Assembly: GCA_949752795.1 (NCBI GenBank)
Contig: OX457071.1
Span: forward strand, 23,048,800-23,112,799
DNA from: Hyperoodon ampullatus
Lineage: Eukaryota; Chordata; Mammalia; Artiodactyla; Ziphiidae
Direction of reading: 5' to 3'
DNA length: 64,000 nucleotides
Part shown: positions 23,725-32,987 of the stretch, in pieces
How the letters are laid out: the number at the start of each line of letters is the position of its first letter
How positions within the stretch are numbered: the stretch's first letter is position 1
Notes under the pieces: model-generated
What the model was told of the DNA's origin: nothing
Database searches by the model: none
Seen by the model: only the letters and a program-made list of their open reading frames with translations
Made by a program: the position numbers and the translations under genes

Positions 23725-25235
23725 TTTTATTTCATTTATTTCTGCTCAGGTCTTTATGACTTCTTTCCGTCTACTAACTTTAGGTTTTGTTTGTTATTCT
23801 TTCTCTAGTTGCTTTAGGAGTAATGTTAGGTTGTTTATTTGAGATTTTTCTTGTTTCTTGAGGTAGGATTGTATTGCTATTAACTTCCTGTTAGAACTGC
23901 TTTTGCTACATCCCATACATTTTGGGTTGTCATGTTTTCATTGCCATTTGTTTCTGGGTATTTTTTTGTTTCCTCTTTGATTTCTTCAGTGCCCCACTGA
24001 TTATTAGTAGCATATTGTTTAGCCTCCATGTGTTTGTGTTTTTTACAGTTTTTTTCCTGTTACTGATTTCTAATCATAGTGCTTGTGGTCAGAAAATATA
24101 CTTGATACCATTTCAATTTTCTTAAATTTACCGAGGCTTGATTTGTGACCCAAGATGTGATGTATCCTGGAGAATGTTCCATGTGCACTTGAGGAGAAAA
24201 TGTATTCTGCTGCTTTTGCATGGAATGTCCTATAAATATCAATTAAGTCTATCTGGACTAATGTGTCATTTAAGGCTCATGTTTCCTTATTAATTTTCTG
24301 TCTGGACGATCTGTCCATTGATATGAGCGTTAAAGTCCCCACTGTTATTGTGTTACTGTCATTTTCCTTTTTATGGCTGTTAGCATTTGCCTTATGTACT
24401 GAGGTGCTCTTATGTTGGGTGCATAAATATTTACAATTGATATATCTTCTTCATGGATTGATCCCTTGATCATTATTTAGTACCGTTCCTTGTCTCTTAT
24501 AATAGTCTTTATTTTAAAGTCTATCTTGTCTGATATGAGTATTGCTACTCCAGATTTCTTCTGATTCCCATTTGCATGGAATATCTTTTTCCATTCCCTC
24601 AGTTTCAGTCAGTACCTGTCCCGAGATCTGAACTGGGTCTCTTGTAGACAGCATATATATGGGTCTTGTTTTTGTATCCATTCAGCCAGTCTGTGTCTTT
24701 TGGCTGGAGCATTTAATTCACTTACACTTAAGGTAATTATTGATATGTATGTTCCTACTCCCATTTTCTCAATTGTTTTGGGTTTGTTTTTATAGGTCTT
24801 TTTCTTCTTTTGTTTTTCCCACCTAAGGAAGTTCCTTTAGCATTTGTTGTAAAGCTGGTTTGGTGGTGCTGAATTCTCTTAGCTTTTGCTTGTCTGTAAA
24901 GCTTTTGATTTCACTGTCAAATCTGAATGATATCCTTGCTGTGTAGATTAATGTTGGTTGTTGGTTTTTCCCTTTCATCACTTTAAATATATCCTGCTAC
25001 TCCCTTCTGGCCTGCAGAGTTTCTGCTGAAAAATCCGCTGATAACCTTATGGAGATTCCCTTGTATGTTATTTGTTGCTTTTCTCTTGCTGCTTTTAATA
25101 TTTTTCTTTGTATTTAATTTTTTTCATTTGATTAATATTTATCTCAGCATGCTTCTCCTTGGGTTTGTCCTGTATGGGACTTGCTGCGCTTCCTGGTCTT
25201 GGGTGACTATTTCCTTCCCCATGTTAGGGAAGTTT

Positions 25236-25616
25236 TCAACTACAATCTCCAAATATTTTCTGAGACCCTTTCTCTTTCTCTTCTTCTTCTGGGACCCCTA
25301 TAATTCGAATGATGGTGTGTTTAATGTTGTCCCAGAGGTCTCTGAGACTGTCCTCATTTCTTTTCATTCTTTTTTCTTTATTCTGCTCTGCAGCAGTTAT
25401 TTCCACCATTCTATCTTCCAGCTCACTTACCCGTTCTTCTGCCTCAGTTATTCTGCTATTGATTCCTTCTAGTGTATTTTTCATTGCAGTTATTGTGTTG
25501 TGCATCACTGTTTGTTTGTTCTTTGATTCTTCTAGGTTTTTGTTAAACATTTCTTGTATCTTCTCTATCTGTGTCTCCACTGTATTTCCGAGATCTTGGC
25601 TCATCTTTACTATCAT
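25236..25616 (-). pseudogene. L1 ORF1 coiled-coil segment (broken)
   Basis: A 126-codon open frame shows the L1 ORF1 coiled coil (MKNTLEGINSRITEAEERVS, ELEDRMVEI), the junction EKRMKRNEDSLRDLWDNIKH and the beginning of the RNA-binding domain (RIIGVPEEEEKEKGSQKIFG). The frame then breaks; the RNA-binding and C-terminal parts continue as DNA to about 24780 in other frames. ORF1p normally coats L1 RNA as a trimer; this copy cannot. Confidence 0.93.
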
Positions 25617-26040
25617 TACTCTGAATTCTTTTTCAGGTAGATTGCCTATTTCCTCTTCATTTATTTGGTCTGGTGGGGTTTACCTTGCTCCTTCATCTGC
25701 AACATATTTCTCTGTCATCTCATTTTATCTAACTTACTGTGTTTGTGGTCTCCTTTCTGCAGGCTGCAGGGTCGTAGTTCCTCTTGCTTCTTGTGTCTGC
25801 CCCCTCGTGGGTGTGGTTGTTCCAGGGGCTTGTGTAGGCTTCCTGGTGGGAGGGACTGGTGCCTGTGCTCTGGAGGGTGGAGCTAAGTCTTTTCCCTCTG
25901 AAGGGCAGGGCTGCAACAGGTGGTGTTTTTTGGGGTGGCTGTGAGCTTAGTACAACTTTAGGCAGCCTGTCTGCTGATGAGCAGGGCTGTGTTCCTATCT
26001 TGCTGGTTGTTTGGCATGAGGCCTCCAACACTGGAGCCAG

Positions 26041-26295
26041 ATCACTGGTTTATTATAAAAGAATATAAGTCAGGAACAGCCAGATAGAAGAGATGCATAG
26101 GGCAAGCCATGGGGAAAGGTTGAGGAGCTCCCATGCTCTCTACAGGCACACTCTCCCAGGACCTCTAATAGTCTGTAGCTCTTAATTCCCTACCCCTACA
26201 TTTTGCCTCGTCCCTTCCCTCTCCCCACTGGTAACCACTAGTTTGTTCTCTATACCTAGAGAATATAACTCTTAATATCATTTTTCTTCAGATTG
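26041..26295. other. Unclassified block between L1s
   Basis: TTTATTATAAAAGAATATAA, AACAGCCAGATAGAAGAGAT and GCATAGGGCAAGCCATGGGG look like an old interspersed repeat that I cannot name. No open frame of note. Confidence 0.4.
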
Positions 26296-26299
26296 AAAA

Positions 26300-27060
26300 A
26301 CTCCCTTCAGGACAATGTGGGTATGGTGACAAAAAATATTTTAGATTATTTTATCAGAAAATATATTTATTTCATTTTCATTATTGAAGGATATTTTACT
26401 AGATGTAGAATTCTGAGATGAGTTTTTTTTTTTTTTTTTCCTTTCAGTACTTTAAAGACTTTTTTACATTGTCTTCTAGGCAGCTTGGTTTTCAATTAGT
26501 ACTTGCAGTCATTGGAAGATTATTTTTCTAAGATAATGTCATTTTCTTTTTTCTGCTTGCTTTCAAGATTTTCTCTTTATCACTGTTTTCAAGAGTTTCT
26601 CTATTATGTGCCTAGCTTTAATTCTCATTAAATTTGTCCTCTCTGGTGGTCAATTAGCTTCTGAAATCTGTACAGTTATATATGTCACCAAATTTTGACT
26701 TTTAGCCATTATTTCAAACCTCCTTTCCTAATTCATAAGAGAAATACATGTCATAATTCATTCAACTTTTTGCCACTATACCTGAAACCTGGATCAACTT
26801 TTATCTCCTTTTTAATCCTGGATTCCATGTTATTCCATGTTGGAATTTTTATATTATGTTAGTTTTCCCCCACCTCTCTCTCTTTCTCTTTCTAACTTTC
26901 TCCTCTATCTTTAGATGTTTGAAAATTGCCTGCTATATTGGAGGCATCATATGTTCATCAAATAGTTTAATCTCTTTTACTTTTACTCCCTTAATTTTCA
27001 TTCTTAAAATTAGTGTTGTGACCTGATCAAGTTTTTTTGTCCAATATTCTGTCATTAAAA
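26300..27060 (-). mobile_element. Old L1 fragment, antisense, right of the young L1
   Basis: Old L1 complement wording: TTTCAGTACTTTAAAGACTT, ACATTGTCTTCTAGGCAGCT, AAGATTTTCTCTTTATCACT and TTATGTGCCTAGCTTTAATT. It is decayed and has no open frame. Confidence 0.65.
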
Positions 27061-27113
27061 ATAACTTCATCTAGCACCTGATCTAATTTTAAACTATTTA
27101 AACTTAAAATACA

Positions 27114-27115
<2 letters not shown>

Positions 27116-27184
<69 letters not shown>
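27116..27184. repeat. Compound (TA)n(CA)n microsatellite
   Basis: About 40 bases of pure TA (27116-27155) switch directly to about 30 bases of pure CA (to 27184). Length polymorphism is likely. Confidence 0.97.
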
Positions 27185-27186
<2 letters not shown>

Positions 27187-27369
27187 CAACACATATTTTA
27201 AGTCTATAGCTTGGTGATTTATTGCAAACTGAACAAGCATATGTAACTATTACTTTAATGAAGAAATAAAATATTAACTCTATTCTAAAAATACCTTTTA
27301 TGCCACTTCACAATTGCTGCTGCTTGTGGTAAATTAATAAGAAATACAGTTTGTTTCTTCTTCCATTAA

Positions 27370-27822
27370 ATGTCTCCTTTCTTTTCATTTGGGAGGTATC
27401 TATCATTACCTTGACCAAATGTAATATGGTAGAAATAAAGCTGGTGTCAGCTTCTGGGCCCAGGATATAAGAGAGTTGTAGCTTATACTTTCTATCTTTA
27501 CGAAAACTTATTGTTGCAAGCCTGCTACCATGTCAAAAGTTTGAATATCCCAAGGCAAGAATACTATGAGAAATAAAGGCCATGTAAAATGCCCCTGGAG
27601 AATGTGACATAATGGGACTGAGGATGGGTCAAGGAAAACTGAGTGAAGGAATCATCTGGAAAGTAGATCTTCCAACCATAGCCAGCCCTGCTGAGATCAG
27701 AGTTGAACTCAAGTCACTCCTGACTCAAAAATTATGAGAAAAATAAGAAGACCCTTAGAGTCACCTTATTTACTATGTAGCAACAGATAACTGGAATAGA
27801 TAACAGATAACTGAAACACTAT
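27370..27822 (+). mobile_element. MaLR (MLT1-type) solo LTR, sense
   Basis: The order matches MLT1-like LTRs: GGTGTCAGCTTCTGGGCCCA, GCAAGCCTGCTACCATGTCA, AAATAAAGGCCATGTAAAAT, TCCAACCATAGCCAGCCCTG and the terminal ATGTAGCAACAGATAACTGG. Old and mutated; the left boundary is estimated. Confidence 0.75.
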
Positions 27823-28139
27823 TGGTCCTTATTTCTCACTATCCTGAATTCTAGCATCATAGCTTAATCTGGTCTGTTTTTGACCTTTATATAATTGAAC
27901 TATACAAATATATTTGTGGGTATTGTTTATTTCACTCAGTTAAGCTATGATATGTGTGTGTGTGTGTGTGTGTGTGTGTAGCAGTTTTTCTTCTTTTTCA
28001 CTGTATACAATGTAACATATGAATACACATACACATTGTACAAATATATAAAATGTAGCATGAATTTTCCTATAGTGAACATTTCAGTTGTTCCACATTT
28101 TTGATTATGATTAACACTTCAATAAAAGAGGTGGGAGCA

Positions 28140-28212
28140 CGACCCTTTGTAACTCAGAGAAGGGGACACAAAGGCTTTTGTGCCTAGGAGCCCCATAGGG
28201 TCCAGCTTAGTT
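28140..28212 (-). mobile_element. Short LTR fragment, antisense
   Basis: Reading the minus strand gives GGACCCTATGGGGCTCCTAG, GCACAAAAGCCTTTGTGTCC, close to the first part of the sense LTR at 28871 (GGACCCTGTGGGGTCC..., GCACAAAAGCCTTTCCCTGT). It is an inverted partial relative only 0.7 kb away. Confidence 0.72.
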
Positions 28213-28508
28213 TCATAAATATGTTTACAAATGTCCTTTATTACAACTTATATGGATTTCTGTTGGTTATAAATAAGAGTGAAATTGCTAGGTCATAGAA
28301 ATTTACATTTTCAATTCCAGTAAGCAACAATAAACATTTCTATAGACACTGTACCAATGTATATTCCCGCCAGCAGTGTTTAAGAATGCTGGTTACTCAA
28401 CATCTTTGCCAAAATTGAAGATTGTTAACTTTTTGAAATTGTGTCTATTCCAGTGGGTATCACCTGTAACCAAACTGTTTTCCACTGACAACAAAAGAGA
28501 ATGTTTAC

Positions 28509-28615
28509 TTTTTTTTTAATTTGAGTATAATTGCTTTACAATGTTATGTTAGCTTCTGCTGTACAGTGAAGTGAATCGGCTATACATATACATATTTGCC
28601 CTCCCTCTTGGACCT
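28509..28615 (-). mobile_element. Short L1 3' tail insertion, antisense, with target duplication
   Basis: A T run and AATTTGAGTATAATTGCTTT, GTTAGCTTCTGCTGTACAGT, GAATCGGCTATACATATACA form the complement of an L1 3' end about 107 bases long. AGAATGTTTAC flanks it at 28498-28508 and 28616-28626. An extremely 5'-truncated insertion. Confidence 0.93.
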
Positions 28616-28870
28616 AGAATGTTTACCCTTTTATATTTTCGTTGGCCACTCAGATATTATCTTTTGCAGAGTGATTGCTACAGCCTCTTGTCCTTTTTCT
28701 ATCTGTTTTCTATCTTTTATGTAGGAATTCTTTTATAAAGGAATTATTTTTAAAATGTATTAGACATAAGCCTGATGTTGGTAATACGTGTTGCAAATGC
28801 CTTCTCATTCTATAACTTATCTTTTCACTTTGTTAATGATATTTTTTGACTTAAAAATTTTCTTTAATAT

Positions 28871-29808
28871 TGTAACCGAGCAGGACCCTGTGGGGTCCTC
28901 CTGGGCACAAAAGCCTTTCCCTGTCCCCATTTCTAACCTGCAGGATAAAGGCTTCAGCCTCCTAGACCTTCCTGAATACCGGAAGAGCAGATTCAAGTAG
29001 TTCCTCATCAGGGAAGTTAGGAAATGCAGAAAGAAAGGGGGAACAATCAAAAACCTATAGTGCGGAGGTTAGGGGCTTCCCTGGTGGCGCAGTGGTTAAG
29101 AATCTGCCTGCCAGTGCAGGGGACACAGGTTCGAGCCCTGGTCCAGGAAGATCCCACATGCTGCAGAGCAGTTAAGCCCGTGCGCCACAACTACTGAGCC
29201 TGTGCTCTAGAGCCCACGAGCCATAACTACTGAGCCCGTGTGCCACAGCTACTGAAGCCTGCGCACCTAGAGCCTGTGCTCCACAACAAGAGAAGCCACC
29301 GCAATGAGAAGCAGGTGCACCACAACGAAGAGCAGCCCCGCTCGCCGCAACTAGAGAAAGCCTGCACGCAGCAACGAAGACCCAATGCAGCCAAAATAAA
29401 TAAATTAATTAATTAAAAAAAAAAAAAACCTATAGTGCAGAGATTAAAGCAGGATACTGGTTCTTACTCAAGGGATATACATAACAATATCTTTGAGTTA
29501 TTCTGCAGGAACTAAGGCCCCCTCCCAGGTGGAGGATGGTAACTTTAGTCTGAGCACAAGATTCCTGGAACACTGTCCTATTACATCACCACCAACCAAT
29601 CAGAAGAAAGTCACACACCCTGCAGCCCTCACCCCAAATTTTGCCTATAAAACTTCCCCCCAAAACATGGGGAATTTGGGTTTTTAGAGCAGAAGCCACC
29701 CATTCTCTTTGCTTGGCCTTGCAATAAACCTTTCTTTGCTCCAAACTCCTACATTTTTGTTTGTTTGGTCTCACTGCGAGTCCAGCACAGGAACATTGGT
29801 TTGGTAAT
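28871..29808 (+). mobile_element. Solo-type ERV LTR, sense, split by a SINE
   Basis: Begins TGTAACCGAGCAGGACC and contains CAACCAATCAGAAGAAAG (CCAAT-type), a TATAAAA box (29646) and AATAAA (29723-29728) followed by TTTCTTTGCTCCAAACTCC, the layout of an ERV1-like LTR. Without the inserted SINE it is about 580 bases. It aligns by eye along most of its length with the LTR at 56198. The exact right end was not fixed, and no retroviral gene follows it. Confidence 0.82.
29072..29426 (+). mobile_element. CHR SINE (long subtype) inside the LTR
   Basis: The head GGGCTTCCCTGGTGGCGCAG is followed by GGTTCGAGCCCTGGTCCAGG, repeated CACAACTACTGAGCC-like units and AAATAAATAAATTAATTAAT plus an A run. The near-perfect target duplication AACCTATAGTGCRGAGRTTA begins at 29052 and 29427, so the SINE entered after the LTR. 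Confidence 0.96.
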
Positions 29809-29809
29809 A

Positions 29810-30410
29810 ATTTGTCAAACATTTTCAATTGTCTCATGTTTAGCATTTTTTTCATCCTCTTTAAGTATCTTTCTTAACATGAATATAATTACTATCTTCA
29901 CATATTATCGTCCACACATTCTATTTCTTTTTTGTTTCACATATAAATCTAAAGACCAGCACAGTGGTTTTGTTTTTGTGGAAAACCAAAAGGTCAATTT
30001 GTTCATGCTTTTCATATGGATATCCAACCCTTTCTTGAACCAGAACTCTTTATTGAAAAGAATGAATCTAACTATTTCCTGCAAGGCTAGCTTGCTTTAA
30101 ATAATGTAGTTGTATGTACTTGGTTCTGCTTCAGGACTCTATTCGGTTTCATTTACCTATTTGTTTATCCTTGTGTCAATACCAGTTCTCTGAACTACTT
30201 TATCTTTAATATATGTCTTAAAATCCAACAGAGTACATTCAACAACTGTGTACTTTTTCAATACTGACTTGATTATATTTGTCTCTCATATTTCCATATT
30301 CTTTTTAGAACCAACTTGTATATCTTCAAAAATCACCTGCTGAGATTAGGATTGGGATTACATCTTATTTATATATAAATATGGGGGAGAATATCAACTT
30401 TATAATATTC
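29810..30410 (-). mobile_element. Continuation of old antisense L1
   Basis: Complement of L1 ORF2: TTCATATGGATATCCAACCC, TTGAACCAGAACTCTTTATT, ACCTATTTGTTTATCCTTGT, AATACCAGTTCTCTGAACTA. The L1 continues up to the left edge of the tandem duplication. Confidence 0.75.
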
Positions 30411-30729
30411 ATGCTACAAATCAACAAAGAGGGTGTACATCTGCAATTAGTTAGGTATTATTTATTTACTCTCAAAAGCTTTATATCTTACTGTGAAGAA
30501 GTATCACCCAGTTTTTATTTGATTTGTTTTTAATCATGCGGTGATTCTAATGTTACTCTAAATGCTATATTTTTAAACTTCACTTTTGAATGGTTTATAG
30601 TTGCTTCATACAAAGAAAAATTGAATTTGCACAGTGGCCTTGCATCCCGTAGACTCACTAAATTCCCTTAAATTCTAACAGTTTGATTGTAATCTTACTA
30701 AATTTACTGTTTTTAGTTAGCAAGTAACA

Positions 30730-31085
30730 ATCTCCAATCACTATTGCTTCTACTGCCCCAGTGGTCAAATGTATTTGTTTTTATCCCTGTGCCATCATTC
30801 CAGTTAAAACCACCTACATTTCAACTCATCTGCTGCAATAGCCTCTCCATACATATCCTACATTCTGTCCTATTGCCTATAGTTATTCTGTAACATAGTA
30901 ACTAGTGTTATTCTTTCAAATATAAAATCTGAATATCTCATTCTCACTTAGACATTTTAGTGGTACCTATTACTTTTTTTAGGCTTAGCATATTTTCTTT
31001 CTGGATTTTTCCCCACACAACCTCTCAGCCTATTACATGGATTATGATGTCTTTGCCTTTCATGTCATGTGAGTAAGCCTGTCAT
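30730..31085 (+). mobile_element. L2-like fragment (copy 1)
   Basis: Wording resembles an old L2 3' region: TATTCTGTAACATAGTAACT, AATATAAAATCTGAATATCT, CATTCTCACTTAGACATTTT, then CACAACCTCTCAGCCTATTA. The element is ancient and identification is tentative. Confidence 0.45.
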
Positions 31086-31175
31086 AATATACATAAGATG
31101 TCCAGTTATATCTGAATTTGAGTTAAACACAAAATAGTTTTCTTATATTATTTTCATGGGCCATACTTGAATTTT

Positions 31176-31391
31176 ATTTTTATTTATTTTTTTGTGTGTG
31201 TGGTACGCGGGCCTCTCACTACTGTGGCCTCTCCCGTTGCGGAGCACAGGCTCCGGACGCGCAGGCTCAGCGTCCATGGCTCACGGGCCTAGCCGCTCCA
31301 TGGCGTGTGGGATCTTCCCGGACGGGGGCACGAACCCGTGTCCCCTGCATCAGCAGGTGGACTCTCAACCACTGCACCACCAGGGAAGCCC
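31176..31391 (-). mobile_element. CHR SINE, antisense (copy 1)
   Basis: GGTACGCGGGCCTCTCACTA to CCACCAGGGAAGCCC is a complete antisense young-subtype SINE. Its A-tail side is a degenerate TTTATTTATTTTTTTGTGTG tract, whereas copy 2 has a pure T run. Flanks ATACTTGAATTTT and ATGCTTGTAATTTT are the target duplication. Confidence 0.95.
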
Positions 31392-31394
31392 ATG

Positions 31395-32614
31395 CTTGTA
31401 ATTTTAAAGAAAGTATATTTGTTGTTTACATACATTTCACATGAAACTAGGCATCTTTTTCCCACCAAATATGGCAATTATACATACAAGTACTGTAATC
31501 TTATGAACCCCAGTAATAAATCACCCACTTAGGAAACAATAATTAGCTCAGGACTGTACCTGTGCCCTAAGATAGGACTTGGACCACTCTGGAGATTTCC
31601 CTGGGTCTGTCTATGTAGAAGTATTTAGTTTTTCTCTGTGATTTCTATCTGGTGGATGATATTAGCTTTGACTTACTTGTGGACATCTTTGTCTTGTGAC
31701 AGAAAATAAAACAGAAAAAGGTTGACCAGAGAGATGGAAATAGGGAGAGAACAAGAAAAAGAGAGAGATTACTGATGGCTTCTCTCAGTCCCTGAATCCA
31801 GTTGTGGAAATGAAGACCAACAAAATGAGAACAAGCAAAGGCTATTTTTCAGACTGGGGAGAGCAAGGAAGTCAGCCAACATCACTTGCATTTTGGGAGA
31901 GACTCAAAGGCAGGCAGGGGAGGCAGGCAGAGGACTGGGAGAACTTTTAGGAGAAAAAGAGGAAGCTTCAGGTTTGCCCTGATTGGAAAATGCTGGGAAG
32001 GGAAAGCTGGAACTAAGCTAACGAGAAGCAATGTATCCTTTGTGACTGGTTAGAGGTGCACTGAACTTGTTTATTAAATACCACACCACAGCTGTAATCA
32101 ATATATAAATTATTAAACATATTGTTAAATATCTATCCATTCTGCTGGAGTAAGGGACCTCGACTTCCAGTTAACTGCTCTCCATTCCAGATAATGTCCC
32201 CAAAGATGGTGATCGATATATGTTCACCGAATAAATGAAGATTTTCCAAATATTTTTTGAAGTAAATGGATAAAATTATGTCACAAAATGTTTGGACCAG
32301 TGCAAGTATAATTATAATTAAATGTAAATTAAATCAGACTAATAGCTGTAAAACAAATATTTTCTAACATAATAACTTATTAAAATTATAATACGAAAGG
32401 TTTTATTAGAAATATGAAAGAACACTTAACACAGAATTAAAGCATTTACTGATTTTGGTCTCTCTATAATGAACATAGAGTATTACTCTATAATACTATA
32501 TAAATCATCCAAAGCTATACCTATTTGTATACTGGGGTAACAAAGCTGCATATTCTGTTTTTCATATGTATATATTCAATTTTAAACTGAAACATCTCTT
32601 CAGATTATCAACTA
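31395..32614. other. Unclassified part of duplication copy 1, with deletion point
   Basis: 31690-32060 contains purine-rich sequence and TTTTTCAGACTGGGGAGAGC, perhaps an old LTR that I cannot name. At 32061/32062 sequence jumps relative to copy 2: GGTGCAC joins directly to TGAACTTG. From 32065 on it is AT-rich with nothing recognised. Confidence 0.5.
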
Positions 32615-32987
32615 TGTTGAAATAACTTTCTAAGCCCAGAATGGAGCTAATGCTGCCCAGGGTGCCACATTTTAGCAAACCGAAAATTACAAGACTTTCA
32701 TTTCCCTGTAAATGCTCCACATGTCCAGAAACACTATATATCCAGTCAGCCAATCCCCAAACATCAAGCCAACTCTGGGCCTCCTCACCCCAAACAATGT
32801 TGAATATGTGGTCCGAGCCAATCAGATATTTCTATTTTTTTCTTCCTTGTTCTTTATTCTTTACCCTACAGAGGTGTCCTGCTCTCTGCCCATTTTGACG
32901 TTCTCTGAAAGGAAACTGTCCACTTCATAAAGTGATAATAAACCCTGTCTGTACCACCGGAACTGTTCTCTCTCATCATTTTTAACA
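32615..32987 (+). mobile_element. Short ERV LTR, sense (copy 1)
   Basis: Begins TGTTGAAATAACTTTC and ends TTTTTAACA (TG...CA), with CCAATCCCC/CCAATCAG boxes, a TATATA-like box (about 32735), and AATAAA at 32937-32942. Immediately downstream is TTTTTGGCGACAAGGCGAGG, a primer-binding-site-like stretch resembling the 3' end of an arginine tRNA complement. I therefore read this as the 5' LTR of a degraded gamma-like (ERV1) provirus. The family assignment is inference. Confidence 0.72.

Larger units (their letters stand above)
20884..26038 (-). mobile_element. Nearly full-length younger L1, antisense
   Basis: The element reads right to left: a 5' untranslated part (about 26038-25680; complement of GGAGGGACTGGTGCCTGTGC and TTTAGGCAGCCTGTCTGCTG), ORF1 (about 25660-24780), ORF2 endonuclease, reverse transcriptase and C-terminal parts (about 24740-21100), and a 3' end whose complement is ACTTATATAATACTGTATTTG...AATTGAAG with a T run at about 20884. 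At about 5.15 kb it is nearly complete but truncated inside the 5' region. Frameshifts and stops make it inactive. I could not find a convincing target duplication. Confidence 0.93.
27880..28870 (-). mobile_element. Old L1, antisense, interrupted
   Basis: Complement wording of the ORF2 end: TTTGTGGGTATTGTTTATTT, TTCAGTTGTTCCACATTTT, GTGAAATTGCTAGGTCATAG, GTATATTCCCGCCAGCAGTG, then GGCCACTCAGATATTATC and TTCTCATTCTATAACTTATC. It is interrupted by a (TG)n tract (about 27951-27980), an LTR fragment (28140-28212) and a small L1 tail (28509-28615), and resumes after the LTR at 28871. Confidence 0.8.

Noticed and set aside
25309..25944. 211-codon sense open frame
   Set aside because: It is the complement of the L1 ORF1/5' region. 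The antisense frame carries the recognisable coiled-coil wording, so the sense frame is a shadow.
27953..27980. Possible CRISPR-like or regularly spaced repeat
   Set aside because: Simple TG microsatellite only; no spaced repeats occur anywhere in the window.
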